DNA of 64,000 bases. It comes from Aliivibrio fischeri (lineage in GTDB: Bacteria > Pseudomonadota > Gammaproteobacteria > Enterobacterales > Vibrionaceae). The notes beneath the pieces were generated by a model that was not told the DNA's origin, did no database searches, and saw nothing but the letters and a program-made list of their open reading frames with translations. The position numbers were made by a program, and so were the translations under genes. Of this stretch, positions 10,102-22,145 are shown piece after piece; the stretch's first letter is position 1, and each line of letters opens with the position of its first letter. The stretch lies in contig CP160629.1 of NCBI GenBank assembly GCA_038993745.2, forward strand, positions 2,480,001-2,544,000. The letters run 5' to 3'.

Positions 10102-11019
10102 TTACGCAAGTACCATTCCTGGCTGCATAAATGCAACTGGAGACTCTTGCTCATCCTCAATGGTCGTCCACTCCCATGCTTCTTGATCTGCAAGAACTGC
10201 ACGAAGTAGCTGATTATTCAAAGCGTGACCTGATTTGTATGCACGAAGTTCACCTAGAATACTATGACCTGACATATATAGGTCACCCACAGCATCTAGA
10301 ACTTTATGCGTTACAAATTCATTATCAAAGCGTAAACCGTCTTCATTTAGGATTCGGTAATCATCAAGTACGATTGCACAATCAAAGCTACCACCTAAAC
10401 ATAGGTTTTGCGATTGTAAGTACTCGATATCACGCATAAACCCAAAAGTACGAGCTCGTGAAATATCTTTGATAAACGATTGGCTTGAAAAATCAAACAC
10501 TAACTTTTGGTCATCTGATTCAATCGCAGGGTGATTAAAGTCAATAGTGAAATCTAAACGGAAACCGTTGTAAGGACGAATTTCAGCCCACTTATCACCA
10601 TCTTCTATGCGAACAGGTTTCTTAATACGAATGAATTTCTTCGCTGTATTAAGTTCTTCAATACCTGCAGATTGTAAAAGATATACAAAAGGACTTGCAC
10701 TGCCATCCATAATTGGAATTTCAGGAGCATCAACCTCGATAACAACGTTATCAATGCCCATGCCTGCTAAAGCAGCATTCAAGTGCTCAACCGTTGAGAT
10801 ACGTACGCCTTCATCATTAACTAACGCTGTACATAGCATCGTGTCACGAACTGACTCTGGATCCGCAGGGAAATCAACTGGCGGATTAAGGTCTGTACGA
10901 CGATAAATCACACCTGTGTTCGCAGCTGCTGGACGAAGAGTAAGCGTAACTTTACGGCCTGAGTGTAAACCCACGCCTGTCATTTGTACGATACTTTTCA
11001 GTGTACGTTGTCTGATCAT
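10102..11019 (-). CDS. lpxC: UDP-3-O-acyl-N-acetylglucosamine deacetylase LpxC
   Basis: Zinc amidase carrying out the committed step of lipid A synthesis; 305 aa, matching the family. The start region [21 protein letters not shown] and the zinc ligands are visible: His in [11 protein letters not shown] and the His/Asp pair in [13 protein letters not shown]. The C-terminal tail ends in PGMVLA, the region that in E. coli acts as the FtsH degradation signal. It is the last gene of the minus-strand block, 105 bases after ftsZ, as in E. coli, and it probably has its own promoter there. Confidence 0.96.
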   Translation of the reverse strand: MIRQRTLKSIVQMTGVGLHSGRKVTLTLRPAAANTGVIYRRTDLNPPVDFPADPESVRDTMLCTALVNDEGVRISTVEHLNAALAGMGIDNVVIEVDAPEIPIMDGSASPFVYLLQSAGIEELNTAKKFIRIKKPVRIEDGDKWAEIRPYNGFRLDFTIDFNHPAIESDDQKLVFDFSSQSFIKDISRARTFGFMRDIEYLQSQNLCLGGSFDCAIVLDDYRILNEDGLRFDNEFVTHKVLDAVGDLYMSGHSILGELRAYKSGHALNNQLLRAVLADQEAWEWTTIEDEQESPVAFMQPGMVLA

Positions 11020-11124
11020 ATGCTCATCTCAACTATAAATATGCTTAATTTCAAACCAATTCTAAGAACTGGTCTGACATTCTAGCACACAATTTTTCAT
11101 AAAACCAAATCGTTTGATGATTAA

Positions 11125-12375
11125 TTAGTCAGCTTGGCGTCGTAAAAACGCTGGGATATCTAAATAATCTTCTTTCTGATCTGGCTTAGCTTGTGCCGCA
11201 CCCGCATTCTGAACACCAGCCGCTGGTGATGTAGATGGCGCAGATGGTTGTGCTGCTGGTTTAGTTACTTGCACGTTTTGTGCCGCTTTTTCAACCACAG
11301 GTTCAACTGGAGCTTCAACTTTTGGTTTTACTTGTGCTTGAACCGCAGGTTGCGCTGCTGGAGCCGAGTGAGCAGGAGCCGCTGCTTTATTCGTCACTAA
11401 CGTGATTTCAGGCTTTTTTTCAGTACCGATACCTGTAGCAACAACCGTTACGCGAATTTCGTCACTCATATCAGGATCAAGAGAAGTACCAATAACAACC
11501 GTTGCGTTATCTGATGCAAATGCTTTCACTGTATTACCAACAGTTTCAAATTCATCAAGACGCATATCTAAACCTGCAGTGATGTTAACAAGAACACCAC
11601 GAGCACCAGCAAGATCGATATCTTCAAGTAACGGACTTGAAATCGCTTCTTCTGCTGCTTGTTCTGCACGATCTTCGCCTACTGCGATACCGCTACCCAT
11701 CATTGCATGTCCCATTTCAGACATAACTGTACGAACATCGGCGAAATCGACGTTGATCATACCAGGACGAGTAATAAGTTCTGCGATACCTTGAACAGCA
11801 TTACGAAGAACATCATTCGCTTTTGCAAATGCTTCTAATAACGTAATACCACGGCCAAGAACTTTTAATAATTTTTCGTTTGGAATCGTAATTAATGAGT
11901 CAACATGTTTTGATAACTCTTCGATACCTTGCTCAGCAAAAGCAAGACGCTTACGACCTTCAAAGCTAAATGGTTTTGTAACCACAGCAACTGTTAGAAT
12001 ATTTAATTCTTTAGCAACTTCAGCAATAATAGGAGCTGCACCAGTACCTGTACCGCCGCCCATACCAGCTGCGATAAATACCATATCAGCGCCCGCTAAC
12101 ACTTCTTTCAGTGCTTCACGGTCTTCTAGAGCTGCATCACGGCCTACTTGCGGGTTTGCACCAGCACCTAATCCTTTAGTGATGTCGCCACCAATTTGAA
12201 TAACGGTGTTCACGCTCGTTTTACGAAGCGCTTGTGCATCAGTATTTACACTGATGAACTCAACACCTTCAATTGATTCTCGTACCATGTGCTCGATAGC
12301 ATTACCGCCACCGCCACCTACACCAACAACTTTAATTACTGCGTCGTCGGACATTTCCATCATCGGCTCAAACAT
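11125..12375 (-). CDS. ftsZ: Cell division tubulin FtsZ
   Basis: GTPase that polymerises into the Z ring; 416 aa. The GTP-binding signature GGGTGTG is at residues 106-112 and the NTDAQAL segment near 44-50. The core ends around residue 318 and is followed by a long Ala/Pro/Gln/Lys linker of roughly 80 residues, longer than in E. coli. The C-terminal peptide [14 protein letters not shown] is intact; it binds FtsA, ZipA and, in this organism, presumably ZapD, encoded at 5 kb. It follows ftsA by 32 bases. Confidence 0.97.
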   Translation of the reverse strand: MFEPMMEMSDDAVIKVVGVGGGGGNAIEHMVRESIEGVEFISVNTDAQALRKTSVNTVIQIGGDITKGLGAGANPQVGRDAALEDREALKEVLAGADMVFIAAGMGGGTGTGAAPIIAEVAKELNILTVAVVTKPFSFEGRKRLAFAEQGIEELSKHVDSLITIPNEKLLKVLGRGITLLEAFAKANDVLRNAVQGIAELITRPGMINVDFADVRTVMSEMGHAMMGSGIAVGEDRAEQAAEEAISSPLLEDIDLAGARGVLVNITAGLDMRLDEFETVGNTVKAFASDNATVVIGTSLDPDMSDEIRVTVVATGIGTEKKPEITLVTNKAAAPAHSAPAAQPAVQAQVKPKVEAPVEPVVEKAAQNVQVTKPAAQPSAPSTSPAAGVQNAGAAQAKPDQKEDYLDIPAFLRRQAD

Positions 12376-12407
12376 TTGTTCTCTCCGTTTCTTCCTGTTC
12401 GCTCAGG

Positions 12408-13670
12408 TTAAAACTCTTTTAGTATCCAATTTTTAAATTTCTTTATTACGGTAGTAAAAGATTGGCTCTTACTTGGCACATAATCTTCATCGTCATGTAG
12501 CTGACTTTCTTTACCGTAATGTAAAAGCCCTACAGCTGTTGCTTGATAAGGTTCTTTTACGTAATCTGTTAGGCCTGTCACCTCTAAAGGTTGACCAATT
12601 CTAACTTGAGTTTGGAACACACGCTCAGCGCAGTCAACCAAACCTTCAATCTGTGACCCACCACCAGTCAATACAATACCAGCAGCAAGATGATGTTTTG
12701 TACCTTCAGCACGTAATTGGTCTTGAATTGAGACAATTCGCTGATTTACAAGACCAAGCAGTTCAGAATACCTTGGTTCGATAACTTCTGCTAGCATTCT
12801 TCGCTGTAAACTTCGAGATGGACGTCCGCCAACACTTGGAACATTGACCGTTTCATCTCGATTAATATGCTCACTTATCGCACAACCATATTTTACTTTT
12901 AATTTTTCAGCATCGTTAAATGGCGTACCAAAAGCATAAGCTATATCACTTGTTACTGCATTTCCGGCATAAGGTAATACTTCAGCATGGCGTAATGAAC
13001 CGTCAGTCCAAATTGCGATATCCATTGTGCCAGCACCGATATCAACAACACAAACACCTAAATCACGCTCATCTTCTGTAATAACTGCATTACTTGAAGC
13101 TAAGCCAGAAAAAATAATATGTTCAACTTTTAAACCACAACGTTCTACCGCTTTCACTATATTACGTGCCATATCATTATGGCAGGTAATAAGATGAACG
13201 CTAACTTCCATTCTCATTCCTGATAACCCAATAGGGTTTCTGATCCCTTTTTGAACATCAATAGAGAATTCTTGTGGAATTACATGCAATGTACGCTGTT
13301 CATCACCTATCTTAACAGATTTTGCAGTATGAATAACGCTATCCATGTCATCTTGAGTCACTTCTTCTTCAGAAATTGACCCCATACCTTTCTCGATTTG
13401 GCTAGCAATATGTTTGCCAGAAAGAGAGATAAACACTGATGTAATGGTACATTCAGCCATCAATTCAGCTTGATCAATCGCTCTTTGAACCGATTTTACA
13501 ACCGATTCTAGGTCGTTTACACCACCTTTATCCATACCACGAGATGGACATGAACCAGAGCCGATAACACTCACTTGGCCATCAGGTAAAACTTCGCCAA
13601 CTAACGCTGAAACTTTGTTTGTACCAATGTCTAAACCAACAATAATACTGCCTTCTGGCGTTTTACTCAT
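12408..13670 (-). CDS. ftsA: Cell division actin-like protein FtsA
   Basis: Membrane tether for FtsZ, 420 aa, full length. The actin-fold nucleotide motifs are visible: IIVGLDIGTNKVSALVGE at the N-terminus, VVDIGAGTMDIAIW in the middle and VLTGGGSQIEGL near the end. The 1C domain and SHS2 region lie between. The last residues (FKNWILKEF) form the amphipathic membrane-targeting helix. The start is directly after ftsQ with a one-base gap, so the two are probably translationally coupled. Confidence 0.97.
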   Translation of the reverse strand: MSKTPEGSIIVGLDIGTNKVSALVGEVLPDGQVSVIGSGSCPSRGMDKGGVNDLESVVKSVQRAIDQAELMAECTITSVFISLSGKHIASQIEKGMGSISEEEVTQDDMDSVIHTAKSVKIGDEQRTLHVIPQEFSIDVQKGIRNPIGLSGMRMEVSVHLITCHNDMARNIVKAVERCGLKVEHIIFSGLASSNAVITEDERDLGVCVVDIGAGTMDIAIWTDGSLRHAEVLPYAGNAVTSDIAYAFGTPFNDAEKLKVKYGCAISEHINRDETVNVPSVGGRPSRSLQRRMLAEVIEPRYSELLGLVNQRIVSIQDQLRAEGTKHHLAAGIVLTGGGSQIEGLVDCAERVFQTQVRIGQPLEVTGLTDYVKEPYQATAVGLLHYGKESQLHDDEDYVPSKSQSFTTVIKKFKNWILKEF

Positions 13671-13671
13671 G

Positions 13672-14442
13672 TCAATTCTCTTCTTTATTTTCTACATCAT
13701 CGGATTTCCATCCAACGGCAGCACCAGTGTCATAACGAAGATCTATATAATCTATCGAATCTTTTTTACTTTCTAATTGTTTATATAAAGCAATAAAACG
13801 TTCAACTCGTTCTTCTCTTGAGTCACGCCCTAATTCTAAACGGATACCGTTATCAAGAACGACCTGCCAAGATAATCGTTCAGTCAATGCTACGCTATGA
13901 ACGGTTACATGTATTGGTTCAAATTGCTTTTGTAATTGGTGCCAAAAATCAAGTACATCTTTACTACTGGTTTCAGGGCCAAATAACGCAGGTTTAGGTT
14001 CGCGTAAATCACTCATAGGAGCATTAAAAACAACACCTTCTGGATTAACGATAACTCGATTATTCCATGTTGCCTCAGGCTGATGCTCAACAACAAAAAC
14101 CTTAATAGTTTCAGGCCACTGTTTACGTACTGATACTTGGGCTATCCAAGGCAAAGATAATAAAGCATCTTGCAGTTTATTCACATCTTGCGTCATAAAA
14201 GTGCCGATGGAATCCATAGAATCTATTGCTTCACGAATATCATCAGCCGTAATGTGCTTCAACTGCCCTTGAATAATCATATGTGATAATGGCAATCGGT
14301 CTTCATCTGTCATCCAACTTATCGTTGAAATAACCAACCAAAGCGAAGTAATCACGACTAAAGAAAGAAAAATAGCACCTGGTAGATGTTTTCTTACTTT
14401 TTCTTTATCAAATGAAGTATTCATTTTGACAGCTTTAATCAT
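13672..14442 (-). CDS. ftsQ: Cell division protein FtsQ
   Basis: Bitopic inner-membrane protein linking FtsB/FtsL to the divisome, 256 aa. A short cytoplasmic N-terminus is followed by one transmembrane helix (about residues 24-46), a POTRA domain that starts at LSHMIIQGQLKHIT, then the FtsQ beta domain with WPETIKVFVVEHQPEATWN and the C-terminal YIDLRY strand. An alternative start is at residue 7 (MNTSF). A 206-base AT-rich gap separates it from murC upstream, and that gap holds a promoter-like sequence. Confidence 0.93.
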   Translation of the reverse strand: MIKAVKMNTSFDKEKVRKHLPGAIFLSLVVITSLWLVISTISWMTDEDRLPLSHMIIQGQLKHITADDIREAIDSMDSIGTFMTQDVNKLQDALLSLPWIAQVSVRKQWPETIKVFVVEHQPEATWNNRVIVNPEGVVFNAPMSDLREPKPALFGPETSSKDVLDFWHQLQKQFEPIHVTVHSVALTERLSWQVVLDNGIRLELGRDSREERVERFIALYKQLESKKDSIDYIDLRYDTGAAVGWKSDDVENKEEN

Positions 14443-14648
14443 ATTAACGTCACAACAATGCCAAAAATAATGTCATATCAATCAATTTAACCAATAAAAA
14501 TAGAGATATAACATTTCAATTAATTTATATAATAATTATAGGGTGCAAAAACCCTCTATCCAAACTCTGATAGCATATTATTAATACAATGAGGATTCTA
14601 TCCCATTATTCGTTTTTTTATTAGAAGTTCTAACTAATTAAACAATAA
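14443..14648 (-). promoter_or_regulatory. murC-ftsQ gap with candidate ftsQAZ promoter
   Basis: The AT-rich gap occupies the place of ddlB in E. coli. On the minus strand there is a perfect -10 TATAAT (14535-14540), an 18-base spacer and a moderate -35 TTTGGA (14559-14564). A GGGTTTTTGCACCC hairpin lies inside the spacer and could be an operator or coincidence. No open frame of useful length is visible. The promoter would let ftsQ-ftsA-ftsZ be expressed apart from the upstream mur genes. This is inference from the sequence only. Confidence 0.5.
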
Positions 14649-16112
14649 TTATCCTAACTTTTTCATTGTTTCAATATTTAATTTCATTGAAGCCAATTGC
14701 TTAGCTAATTTACCAACATCTCCAGCGCCTTGCGTCAGGATTAAGTCACCTTCTTGAATTATATTCGCTAAAACAGGTGGTAATGCCTCTATTGTTGGTA
14801 CAAATACCGGATCTATTTTTCCACGACCACGGATAGTACGACATAACGCTCGCCCATCAGCACCTGCAATTGGCGTTTCACCCGCTGAGTAAACATCAAG
14901 CATGATTAATACATCAACATTATCTAATACATTTGCAAAATCATCGTATAAATCACGAGTTCGGCTATAACGGTGTGGTTGGAAAATCATAACCAAACGC
15001 TTCTCTGCCCAGCCAGCACGTGCAGCTTTAATGGTTACGTCAACTTCTGTTGGGTGATGACCGTAATCATCTACTAACATTGCTGAACCATTGCCAGTTT
15101 CAAATTCGCCAAGTTGATCGAAACGACGACCCGCACCTTCAAAGTTTAATAGCGCAGTAAGAATTGCTTCATCTTCAACATCTTCTTCTGTTGCTACTGC
15201 AATTGCAGCGGTAGCATTCAACGCATTATGTTTGCCAGGGATATTCAAAACAATATCTAAATCAGTACGATCTTTTCTTTGAACCGTAAAGAAACTTTGC
15301 TGACCAACTTGACGATAATTAATTAAACGTACATCTGCATCATCAGAGAAACCATAAGTAATCACCTGACGGCTCACTTGCGGTAATAATTCTCGAACAA
15401 CCGGATCATCAACACACATTACCGCTTGACCATAAAATGGAAGGTTATGTAAAAAATCGATAAACGTTTGTTTTAACGTTTCAAAATCACCACCATACGT
15501 GTCCATATGGTCTGCTTCGATATTCGTAACAATACTAACCATAGGTTGTAGGTGTAAGAATGACGCATCACTTTCATCCGCTTCAGCAATTAAGAATCGG
15601 CTCGAGCCTAAACGTGCATTTGTACCTGCATTCTTAACTAACCCACCATTTACAAATGTTGGATCTAATCCTGCTTCAGAATAAATCTGCGTAGTTAACG
15701 CTGTTGTTGTGGTTTTACCGTGAGTACCAGCGACAGCAATACCATGACGGTAACGCATCAATTCAGCTAACATTTCTGCACGACGAATCACTGGAATACG
15801 ATTTTCTTTCGCCGCTACAATTTCAGGATTACTTGGATCAATGGCAGTAGATACAACTACAACACTCGCTTTTGCAACATTACTTGCTTGGTGTCCAAAG
15901 AAGATCTCAGCACCTTTTTGTGCTAAACGAACAGTGACTGTGTTCTCAGCCATATCGGAACCACTGATGTGATAACCTTCATTTAAAAGTACTTCCGCAA
16001 TACCACTCATTCCTGCGCCACCAATACCAACGAAGTGAATGCACTCAACACGACGCATTTCAGGGATCATGGTTCTTATTTCAGCTAATTGCAGTTTCTG
16101 TTCTTTTGTCAT
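14649..16112 (-). CDS. murC: UDP-N-acetylmuramate--L-alanine ligase MurC
   Basis: Adds L-Ala to UDP-MurNAc, first step of the stem peptide. From ATG at 16112 ([14 protein letters not shown]) it is 487 aa; an upstream TTG would add only four residues and lacks support. Motifs: the Rossmann-like [12 protein letters not shown], the ATP P-loop [12 protein letters not shown], and the central EADESDASF and YGHHPTEVD segments. It follows murG with a short gap and precedes the ftsQ promoter gap. Confidence 0.96.
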   Translation of the reverse strand: MTKEQKLQLAEIRTMIPEMRRVECIHFVGIGGAGMSGIAEVLLNEGYHISGSDMAENTVTVRLAQKGAEIFFGHQASNVAKASVVVVSTAIDPSNPEIVAAKENRIPVIRRAEMLAELMRYRHGIAVAGTHGKTTTTALTTQIYSEAGLDPTFVNGGLVKNAGTNARLGSSRFLIAEADESDASFLHLQPMVSIVTNIEADHMDTYGGDFETLKQTFIDFLHNLPFYGQAVMCVDDPVVRELLPQVSRQVITYGFSDDADVRLINYRQVGQQSFFTVQRKDRTDLDIVLNIPGKHNALNATAAIAVATEEDVEDEAILTALLNFEGAGRRFDQLGEFETGNGSAMLVDDYGHHPTEVDVTIKAARAGWAEKRLVMIFQPHRYSRTRDLYDDFANVLDNVDVLIMLDVYSAGETPIAGADGRALCRTIRGRGKIDPVFVPTIEALPPVLANIIQEGDLILTQGAGDVGKLAKQLASMKLNIETMKKLG

Positions 16113-16127
16113 TCTTAATCTCAATTC

Positions 16128-17192
16128 TTATTTAGCGAGGCTTTTTATTGCATTAGCAACACGCACATCAGCATCAATAATTGCTGCGTCTCGAGCATTA
16201 CATGCCATTTCGAGTAATTGTTTTCGCTCTAAACCGTTCAGTGTATCAACCAATCCCTGAACTGTTAAATCTTGTTGTTCAATCATTTGCGCTGCGCCAC
16301 ATTGTACTAGATGATCAGCATTCAATGCTTGCTGGCGATCTTTATGCATAAATGGAATAAATATAGAACCAACACCAGCTGCAGATACTTCCGAAACCGT
16401 CAATGCACCAGAACGACATACCAATAAATCAGCCCACGCATAAGCTTCTGCAACATTATCAATAAACTCAGTTACTTTCGCATCAGCAATACCGTTATCA
16501 CGATACGCTTGTTCTACGGTTTCTTGTGAGCCTTTACCTGCTTGATGCCAAATTTCAATCTCATGACTTAATTGAGGTAATGCTTCTGGTAATGTCGTAT
16601 TTAAAATACGAGCACCTTGACTACCTCCCATCACTAATAAACGGATAGGGCCAGTTCTCTGTGCAAATCTTTCTTTTGGATGAGGTAATTGACATACATC
16701 CTCACGAACCGGATTCCCTACAACTTCAGCATTAGGGAAAGCGCCAGGAAATGCTTGGAACACACGTTTTGCTATTTTAGATAACCATTGATTAGTTAAA
16801 CCAGCAACCGCATTTTGTTCATGCAATACAACAGGAATACCTGATAACCAAGCAGCGATACCACCAGGACCACTTACATAGCCCCCCATTCCTAGCACCA
16901 CATCTGGTTGCCATGCTTTAATGTGTTTTTTCGCTTGAGATATTGCACCTAAGATTTGAAATGGTGCAGCTATTAACTTTTTAAGTCCCTGCCCACGAAG
17001 GCCTTTGACTTTAATAAAATCAATTTCAATACCATGTTTAGGAACTAAATCTGCTTCCATTCGATCAGCGGTTCCCAACCAACGGATCTCCCATCCTTCA
17101 CTTTGTAATTGCTTTGCAACAGCAAGGCCTGGGAAAACGTGACCGCCAGTACCACCAGCCATCACTAATAAACGTTTATTTTTGTTCTTCAT
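16128..17192 (-). CDS. murG: UDP-GlcNAc:lipid I transferase MurG
   Basis: Peripheral inner-membrane glycosyltransferase that makes lipid II from lipid I, 354 aa. Start ATG 17192 ([18 protein letters not shown]) is chosen because CGGAG sits just before it; an in-frame ATG at 17213 lies further inside ftsW. Signatures: [38 protein letters not shown], and the donor-site SGALTVSE followed by [13 protein letters not shown]. It overlaps the end of ftsW by 17 bases. Confidence 0.95.
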   Translation of the reverse strand: MKNKNKRLLVMAGGTGGHVFPGLAVAKQLQSEGWEIRWLGTADRMEADLVPKHGIEIDFIKVKGLRGQGLKKLIAAPFQILGAISQAKKHIKAWQPDVVLGMGGYVSGPGGIAAWLSGIPVVLHEQNAVAGLTNQWLSKIAKRVFQAFPGAFPNAEVVGNPVREDVCQLPHPKERFAQRTGPIRLLVMGGSQGARILNTTLPEALPQLSHEIEIWHQAGKGSQETVEQAYRDNGIADAKVTEFIDNVAEAYAWADLLVCRSGALTVSEVSAAGVGSIFIPFMHKDRQQALNADHLVQCGAAQMIEQQDLTVQGLVDTLNGLERKQLLEMACNARDAAIIDADVRVANAIKSLAK

Positions 17193-18378
17193 TTTCACTC
17201 CGAGGAGGCTCATTTTCTAAATAGAGACGACATTCATGATCAATACGGATGAGTAACGATACGGCAACTGACATAATAATCAAACTGGAACCACCATAAC
17301 TGATGAGTGGTAGTGTTAGGCCTTTTGTCGGAACAATACCTGCTGCGGCACCAACATTAACCAAAGTTTGAAATGCAAACCAAATCCCAATACCAAAAGC
17401 TAAAAATCCACCAAAGCGTTGATCATGTTGAAGACATTTTCGCCCAATAAGTAATGCTTTTAATACTAAAGCGAAAATTAAAACCAAAATCAGAGTGACA
17501 CCAACAAAACCTAATTCTTCAGCAACCACAGCAAATACAAAGTCAGTATGAGCCTCAGGTAGGTACTCTAGCTTTTGAATCGAATTACCTAAACCTTCAC
17601 CAAACCAACTACCACGACCAAATGCCATAAGAGATTGAGTTAGTTGGTAACCACTACCAAATGGGTCTTGCCATGGATCTAAGAAAGAAGTCACACGGCG
17701 CATACGATAAGGTTCTGCAATAATCAGAACAATCACTAATGAAATGCCACTCATCACTAAAGCAATAAATTGCCAAAGCTTTGCACCCGCAATAAATAGC
17801 ATACCGATAGTAGTGACAAACATTACGATCGTGGTACCTAAATCGGGCTGCAATAATAAGAAAAATGCTAGAGTGATAAGTACGATTAATGGTTTAACAA
17901 ACCCTTTGAAACTTTCTCTCACTTCACCATGGCGGCGAACTAAGTATCCCGAAATAAAAATAAATAGAGAAAGTTTTGCAACTTCGGCTGGCTGCAAGTT
18001 GAAGATACCAAGAGGTAACCAACGGGCAGCACCATTTACCGATTTACCAACCAGCAACACCGCAATTAATAATAAAATGGATACAAATAAAAATTTGCCA
18101 CTGTATTTTAACCAAGTATCTAATTGGATTCGCAATACAACAGATGAGGCACCAAGAGCCAAACACACAAACAACATGTGACGAAGCATAAAGTGAAAAG
18201 GCTGATCAGTTAAGCGTGTACTAATAGGAAACGACGCAGAACCTACCATGATCAATCCAGTAAGCATTAAACCTAAAGAAATCCATATCAACTGACGATC
18301 GAACATGACTTTAGGTGACGGTGTTAAACACCAATCTTGAATGGAAAAGATCCCTTGTTTAATTCGCTCAAATGCCAA
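17176..18378 (-). CDS. ftsW: Septal peptidoglycan polymerase FtsW
   Basis: SEDS-family glycosyltransferase that polymerises lipid II at the septum with FtsI, 400 aa. About ten transmembrane segments are visible. Conserved loops include [21 protein letters not shown], the [16 protein letters not shown] segment, [19 protein letters not shown] and the C-terminal PLISYGGSS. It lies between murD and murG, as in other gammaproteobacteria, two bases after murD. Confidence 0.95.
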   Translation of the reverse strand: MAFERIKQGIFSIQDWCLTPSPKVMFDRQLIWISLGLMLTGLIMVGSASFPISTRLTDQPFHFMLRHMLFVCLALGASSVVLRIQLDTWLKYSGKFLFVSILLLIAVLLVGKSVNGAARWLPLGIFNLQPAEVAKLSLFIFISGYLVRRHGEVRESFKGFVKPLIVLITLAFFLLLQPDLGTTIVMFVTTIGMLFIAGAKLWQFIALVMSGISLVIVLIIAEPYRMRRVTSFLDPWQDPFGSGYQLTQSLMAFGRGSWFGEGLGNSIQKLEYLPEAHTDFVFAVVAEELGFVGVTLILVLIFALVLKALLIGRKCLQHDQRFGGFLAFGIGIWFAFQTLVNVGAAAGIVPTKGLTLPLISYGGSSLIIMSVAVSLLIRIDHECRLYLENEPPRSENEEQK

Positions 18379-18380
18379 AA

Positions 18381-19703
18381 TTAACTCTCAATTGAATACT
18401 GTTTTGCTAACTGGGTGAATGCATCCCCTCTAGCCATAAAATTTGCGTATTGGTCGAAGCTTGCACATGCTGGAGATAGCATCACCATATCGCCTTTATT
18501 TAAAGTCGGGTATAGAGTAGCGATGGCTTCATCCATGGTTTCACATAAGAGTGAACGAGGATCAAGTGATACAAATTGGTCGCCATCTTCACCAAAGCAA
18601 TACATCATTAAATTTAAATCATGCAGCGCTGGTGATAATTCTGAAAAATCAGCACCTTTGCCTACACCACCAACAAGTAGGTGTAATTTACCTTCAAGTT
18701 GTAAACCAGATAAGGCTGCCAATGTACTTGCTACGTTTGTCGCTTTTGAATCATTGACCCAGCGAATACCATTATTATCTGCGACAACTTGGCATCTATG
18801 TGTCAATCCATTGTAAGTTCTTAATGTATCTAGTGTTGCATCTAAATTGATACCAGCGGCATCAAGTAATGCAATTGCAACTAGGCTATTTGCAATATTG
18901 TGCTTTCCGACTAAGCCTAATTCATTTGCAGCAAGCAGTGGCACTGTATTTTTAGCTAAATACTCAATGCCATCTTTTTCAATACAGCCATAATCGCCTT
19001 GGTCAAATCCAAAGCTTTTTAATGTTTTTTCAACGTCAGGATAAGTTTGTTTATCGTCACGATTAACAATACATACTTCTGCATGCTCAAAGATACGTAG
19101 CTTAGCTTGGCGATAATCCGCCATGCCTTGATAACGATCCATATGATCTTCAGACAAATTAAGAAAGGCAGCGGCTTTCAGCTTTAATGTGGATGTTGTT
19201 TCAAGTTGGAAGCTCGAAAGCTCAAGAACATAAAGCTCCGCATCTTGCTCTAGTAAATCAAGAGCAGCAAAACCAATGTTTCCACCAACGGCTGTTTTTA
19301 CTCCAGCCGCTTTTGCCATTTCCCCAGTTAAATCAGTCACCGTACTTTTGCCATTAGACCCGGTGATCGCAATAACAGGTGCATTCACTGCCCAAGCAAA
19401 TAACTCGATGTCACCAACAATTTTAATTCCTTTATCAATGGCAGGTTTAAGTTGAGGTGACGCTAAGGCGATTCCAGGATTCGTGACAATCAGATCAGCG
19501 TTAATCAGCCAATCTTGTTGCCATCCTCCAGAATGCAGTTCTACATTTTCAGGCAATTGGTCATGGCCTGGCGGTGTATCACGAGTATCAATCACTTTAA
19601 TTGTTAACGCTTCTGGTTGTCTTAGTAAATGCTTAACAACAGATAAACCTGTCATACCTAAGCCAACTACGACAACATTTTTTACACCACCAAAACCACT
19701 CAT
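18381..19703 (-). CDS. murD: UDP-MurNAc-L-Ala--D-glutamate ligase MurD
   Basis: Adds D-Glu to the stem peptide; 440 aa, near E. coli MurD (438). N-terminal [18 protein letters not shown] is the nucleotide-binding fold for the UDP substrate. The ATP P-loop is [13 protein letters not shown], followed by the [11 protein letters not shown] segment and [12 protein letters not shown], all typical of Mur ligases. The C-terminal [21 protein letters not shown] closes the protein. It sits one base after mraY on the same strand. Confidence 0.96.
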   Translation of the reverse strand: MSGFGGVKNVVVVGLGMTGLSVVKHLLRQPEALTIKVIDTRDTPPGHDQLPENVELHSGGWQQDWLINADLIVTNPGIALASPQLKPAIDKGIKIVGDIELFAWAVNAPVIAITGSNGKSTVTDLTGEMAKAAGVKTAVGGNIGFAALDLLEQDAELYVLELSSFQLETTSTLKLKAAAFLNLSEDHMDRYQGMADYRQAKLRIFEHAEVCIVNRDDKQTYPDVEKTLKSFGFDQGDYGCIEKDGIEYLAKNTVPLLAANELGLVGKHNIANSLVAIALLDAAGINLDATLDTLRTYNGLTHRCQVVADNNGIRWVNDSKATNVASTLAALSGLQLEGKLHLLVGGVGKGADFSELSPALHDLNLMMYCFGEDGDQFVSLDPRSLLCETMDEAIATLYPTLNKGDMVMLSPACASFDQYANFMARGDAFTQLAKQYSIES

Positions 19704-19704
19704 A

Positions 19705-20787
19705 TTAACGTACCTTCAATGTCGCTAATGCAATAAGAACCAATAACATAGAAATAATCCAGAAACGCACAATAACGCGAGGCTCTGGCCAACCTTTTAA
19801 TTCGTAATGGTGATGAATTGGTGCCATACGGAAAATACGTTGACCACGTAGTTTGTATGAACCCACTTGTAAGATTACCGATAACGTTTCAACAACGAAT
19901 ACACCACCCATGATAACCAATAGGAACTCTTGACGAACTAACACTGCAATCGTACCTAGTGCTCCACCAAGAGCCAGTGAACCTACATCACCCATAAATA
20001 CTTGTGCTGGATACGTGTTGAACCATAAGAAACCAAAACCAGCGCCAACAATCGCAGCACACACAACCACTAACTCACTCGCTAACGGAATATGCGGAAT
20101 ATGTAAGTAGTTTGCGAATTGCACGTTACCTGTTGCCCAAGCAATAAAGGCAAAACCTGCAGCAACAAATACCGTAGGCATGATTGCAAGACCATCAAGA
20201 CCATCGGTTAAGTTCACCGCATTACTGGTTCCTACGATAACAAAGTAGGTAAGAAGAATATAAGCAAGACCAAGTTGAGGCATTACTTCTTTAAAGAAAG
20301 GAACAACTAACTGCGTTGCTGCCGTATCTTTTCCGTAAGCATAAAGAGCAAAAGCGACAACTAATGCAATAGAAGATTGCCAAAAATACTTCCAACGAGC
20401 GATTAGACCATCTGTATTTTTACGAACAACTTTACGGTAGTCATCAACAAAGCCAACAGCACCATAGCCTAGTAGTACAAACATAACAGCCCATACATAA
20501 GGGTTAGTTAAATCTGCCCACAAGAACACTGTCACTGTAATTGCAGTTAAAATCATGATGCCGCCCATCGTTGGCGTACCACGCTTACTAAAATGTGATT
20601 CAGGACCGTCATCACGTACCACTTGACCAATTTGAAGGTTTTGCAACCAAGCAATCAGTTTTGGTCCCATCCATAAAGAGATCGTTAATGCCGTGATAAT
20701 GCTTAAGATGGCTCTAAAACTTAAATATTCAAATAAGCGAAAAAATGGAAAATATTGCTCTAGAAAATTGGATAACCAAATAATCAT
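19705..20787 (-). CDS. mraY: Phospho-MurNAc-pentapeptide transferase MraY
   Basis: Integral membrane enzyme that makes lipid I on undecaprenyl phosphate, 360 aa, exactly E. coli length when started at ATG 20787 ([25 protein letters not shown]). A GTG nine bases upstream is less likely. Catalytic aspartates are in FVDDYRKV and [10 protein letters not shown]; later motifs are the [14 protein letters not shown] loop and [22 protein letters not shown]. The start overlaps the murF stop by one base (TAATG), indicating coupling. Confidence 0.96.
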
Positions 20788-22145
20788 TACTGACACTCCT
20801 TAAGAGCTGAAACCACTTCGCTCATTCGTGAACTGTTGGCACCTTTAACTAACACGGTAACCTCATTATGTTTAATTAATTGTAATTCTTTAAGTAAGTA
20901 TGCATTCAAATCAGAACGTGTTTCAAAATGACGGCCATTACATAGCTCGCTAATCACTTTTGTATCATCACCAAATGTCACTACTTGCTCAAATTGATAT
21001 GGGGCAGCATATTCCCCAACTTCACGATGAAGTGCAAGGCTTTCTTCACCTAGCTCAGCCATATTCCCTAAAACAAGCCAACGCTGACCTTTAAATCCAC
21101 CCAATAAATCCACTGCGGCTTTCATAGCAGGAACACTGGCGTTATAAGTGTCATCGATAACCTTCAATCCAGATGCTAATGTTTCGACAGCAACACGCCC
21201 TTTCACACTACCCAACTCTTGTAGACCTTGTTGAATGTCATTTAATGATGCATGCGCTTGAATGGCTAACGCAGCAGCTGCAACGGCATTCGCTACGTTA
21301 TGCTTACCAATAATCCCTAAAGAAACTTGAATATTTCCTTTCGGCGTATTTAATTGAAAACTAGGTTCACCAATCGCATTTACTTCAATATTTGATGCAT
21401 AAAAGTCAGCACTAGAGTCATCCATAGCAAAACTAACGACTTGTTTACCTTCAAATAGTGATGACCATTTTGGTAAGCCATTACTATCTAGGTTATAAAT
21501 AGCAATACCGTTTTCTTGTAGCCCTTCAAAAATCTCGCCTTTTGCTTTTGCAACCCCCTCAATAGAGCCAAAACCTTCTAAATGCGCCGCTGCAATATTA
21601 TTGACCAGTGCAACATTAGGTTGTGCTAACTGAGTAGTGTATGAGATTTCATTTTGGTGGTTTGCACCCAATTCGATAACGGCAAAATCATTACTTAGTT
21701 GAGAGCGTAACAACGTTAACGGAACGCCGATCTCATTATTAAAGTTACCTGCGGTTGCTAACACTTCGCCAGAACGAGTTAAAATAGAAGCGAGCATCTC
21801 TTTTACTGTGGTTTTGCCACAACTACCCGTTAAGGCAAATGTAAAAGTATGACAAACTTGATGTACATATTTCGCTACTAAACCTAACGCCTTTTGTGTA
21901 TCAGAAACAATTACTTGAGGAAGTGTCGTATCGACTTCTTTTGATACAAGAAGTGCAGTTGCTCCTTGCTCTTGTACTGCTGGTATAAAATCATGGGCAT
22001 CAAAGCGTTCACCGATAAGAGCAACAAAAAGCCCTTGCTCATCAATAAGACGACTGTCTGTTGATACTGACGATATTTGACAATCAGCCCCAACCAAACG
22101 CCCATCACACGCTTTTGCTATTTCGCTAAGTAACATAGTTATCAT
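20787..22145 (-). CDS. murF: UDP-MurNAc-tripeptide--D-Ala-D-Ala ligase MurF
   Basis: Attaches D-Ala-D-Ala to complete the pentapeptide, 452 aa, the same as E. coli. The N-terminus gives a MurF-type substrate domain ([16 protein letters not shown]). The ATP P-loop is [14 protein letters not shown], then [20 protein letters not shown] and the [14 protein letters not shown] segment specific to MurF. The D-Ala-D-Ala it uses must come from a ddl gene outside this window, since the cluster has none. It overlaps murE by four bases. Confidence 0.96.
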
